Shown in pieces: positions 18,457 through 19,285 of a stretch of DNA of 19,285 bases; the stretch's first letter is position 1, and every line of letters begins with the position of its first letter. The notes beneath the pieces were generated by a model. It was not told the origin of the DNA and made no database searches. It saw only the letters and a list, made by a program, of their open reading frames with translations. Where the stretch lies: positions 1 to 19,285 of the forward strand of contig JNET01032718.1 in NCBI GenBank assembly GCA_000697455.1, given 5' to 3'. This stretch comes from Basidiobolus heterosporus B8920. Taxonomy: Eukaryota > Basidiobolomycota > Basidiobolomycetes > Basidiobolales > Basidiobolaceae. A program made the position numbers and the translations under genes.

Positions 18457-19285
18457 CAAGTCACCAATTCACATTGATCCATCCTTTCTACCACTTTAAT
18501 GAATCTCATATACGTGCACTCTCATGTTTATCGAAAATTTGCTAACAATCTGTAGTCTGCATCTACATCTGCTCCTTTACCAGAATTGGTAAAAAATTTG
18601 GATACTCTTGATGACATAGTTACCCTTAGTGAACAAATAAATCAAAATAATAGCACTACACATCACCCTTGATTCCCACTAATATTCATATGTTCATTTT
18701 ATTGGTCATCAGAAAGGTGAAAATTCCTATGATTTGTTACCCAATTACCTATACTAGAGCTAGATCCTACCCAGATTTTATTTACTCCATTTCTTTCAAT
18801 TCAAAATTCTCACTTGAGTTTTATTTGAAATATTTTTACTAACTTGGAAATACTCAGATTACTTGACTCTGTGAAAAGAAGCTACCAGGTCAGGCTACCT
18901 GTCTTATAGACTTTGCTTGGGCTTTTCCATGGCCCCTTGTATGTTGTGAGGTTATAGGAGCTGGGTATAGTGGCAGTGGGGCCAGTCAATTATCATTTGA
19001 ATGATACCAGGTCTATGCTCACTCCAACTGTGCTCAAAATCAATGTAGTATCTCACAATATTACACACTGTCTTTTGGATAGTGACTCACTTAGTGTCTT
19101 TGCAAACAACATGCACTAGGATCTACAAGGTCTTCTGATTTATTTGTTTCCCAATGAAGCTCTGGCTTTCTTTGGCCTAAGCTATTTTGGGCTACTGCAG
19201 AGGTTTAATTAGTGGGTACTTGTTGTTAAAGTTTGCATAACTTAGCACCTAAGTGTTCATATTCATTATACTTACTTATCAATTT
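18457..19285. other. Gene-poor tail of the window
   Basis: About 830 nt without an ORF of 60 codons on either strand. The first 100 nt should be the 3' flank of the YIPF gene. Further right only the weak retroelement-like traces described separately are seen. AT-rich, no RNA gene recognised. Confidence 0.5.
18556..19120 (+). mobile_element. Possible old, broken LTR-retrotransposon remnant (gag-protease like)
   Basis: Two short plus-strand stretches are faintly reminiscent of a Ty3/gypsy-type element in the usual order: one like the end of gag near 18556-18672, and one with an LLDS-type retropepsin-like context near 19015-19115. No LTR, primer-binding site or reverse transcriptase is visible, and the element, if real, would continue past the window. 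It is clearly not intact. The resemblance is by eye only and may be chance. Confidence 0.2.

Overview
This window reads as nuclear DNA of an intron-rich eukaryote, most likely a fungus outside the Ascomycota and Basidiomycota (inference). Thirty-seven GT-AG introns could be placed. All are 50-89 nt long, several carry an ACTAAC/ACTAAT-type branch site, and each keeps the reading frame. Genes are close together and some have simple TATA boxes. The gene mix (DHX29-type DEAH helicase, cyclin Q, cystinosin, PAQR receptor, YIPF1/2-type Yip1 protein, alpha-arrestin with PPxY motifs) suits an early-diverging fungus. A species cannot be named from sequence alone.

Left part (202-9227), all on the minus strand: a WD40-repeat protein of unassigned family with a helical tail (11 exons), a cyclin Q / CDK10-type cyclin (9 exons) and a full-length DHX29-like translation helicase of 1426 residues (11 exons). 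The helicase has Gln where the family has His in motif II (DEVQ instead of DEVH).

Middle (9228-14006): a 0.9 kb divergent spacer; a plus-strand two-span membrane protein with a Ser/Thr-rich N terminus; then, tail to tail with it, a minus-strand alpha-arrestin ending in two PPxY motifs. A 1.2 kb spacer follows with several short tandem repeats, including a CCACCCAG motif present in both orientations. Next is a small basic ORF (76 aa) behind a good TATA box. Its frame stays open past its single TGA stop for 71 more sense codons.

Right part (14007-18456), all plus strand: an intronless lysosomal/vacuolar cystine transporter (cystinosin), a PAQR/adiponectin-receptor-like protein with an N-terminal amphipathic repeat domain, and a Yip1-domain Golgi protein of the YIPF1/2 type with a 16-nt micro-exon. 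The last 0.8 kb has no host gene that I can support. It may hold a faint, old LTR-retrotransposon remnant.

The genes do not form one pathway. Three concern endomembranes (cystinosin, YIPF, arrestin-guided sorting) and the rest are separate housekeeping functions. I see no tRNA, rRNA, CRISPR array or prokaryotic operon.
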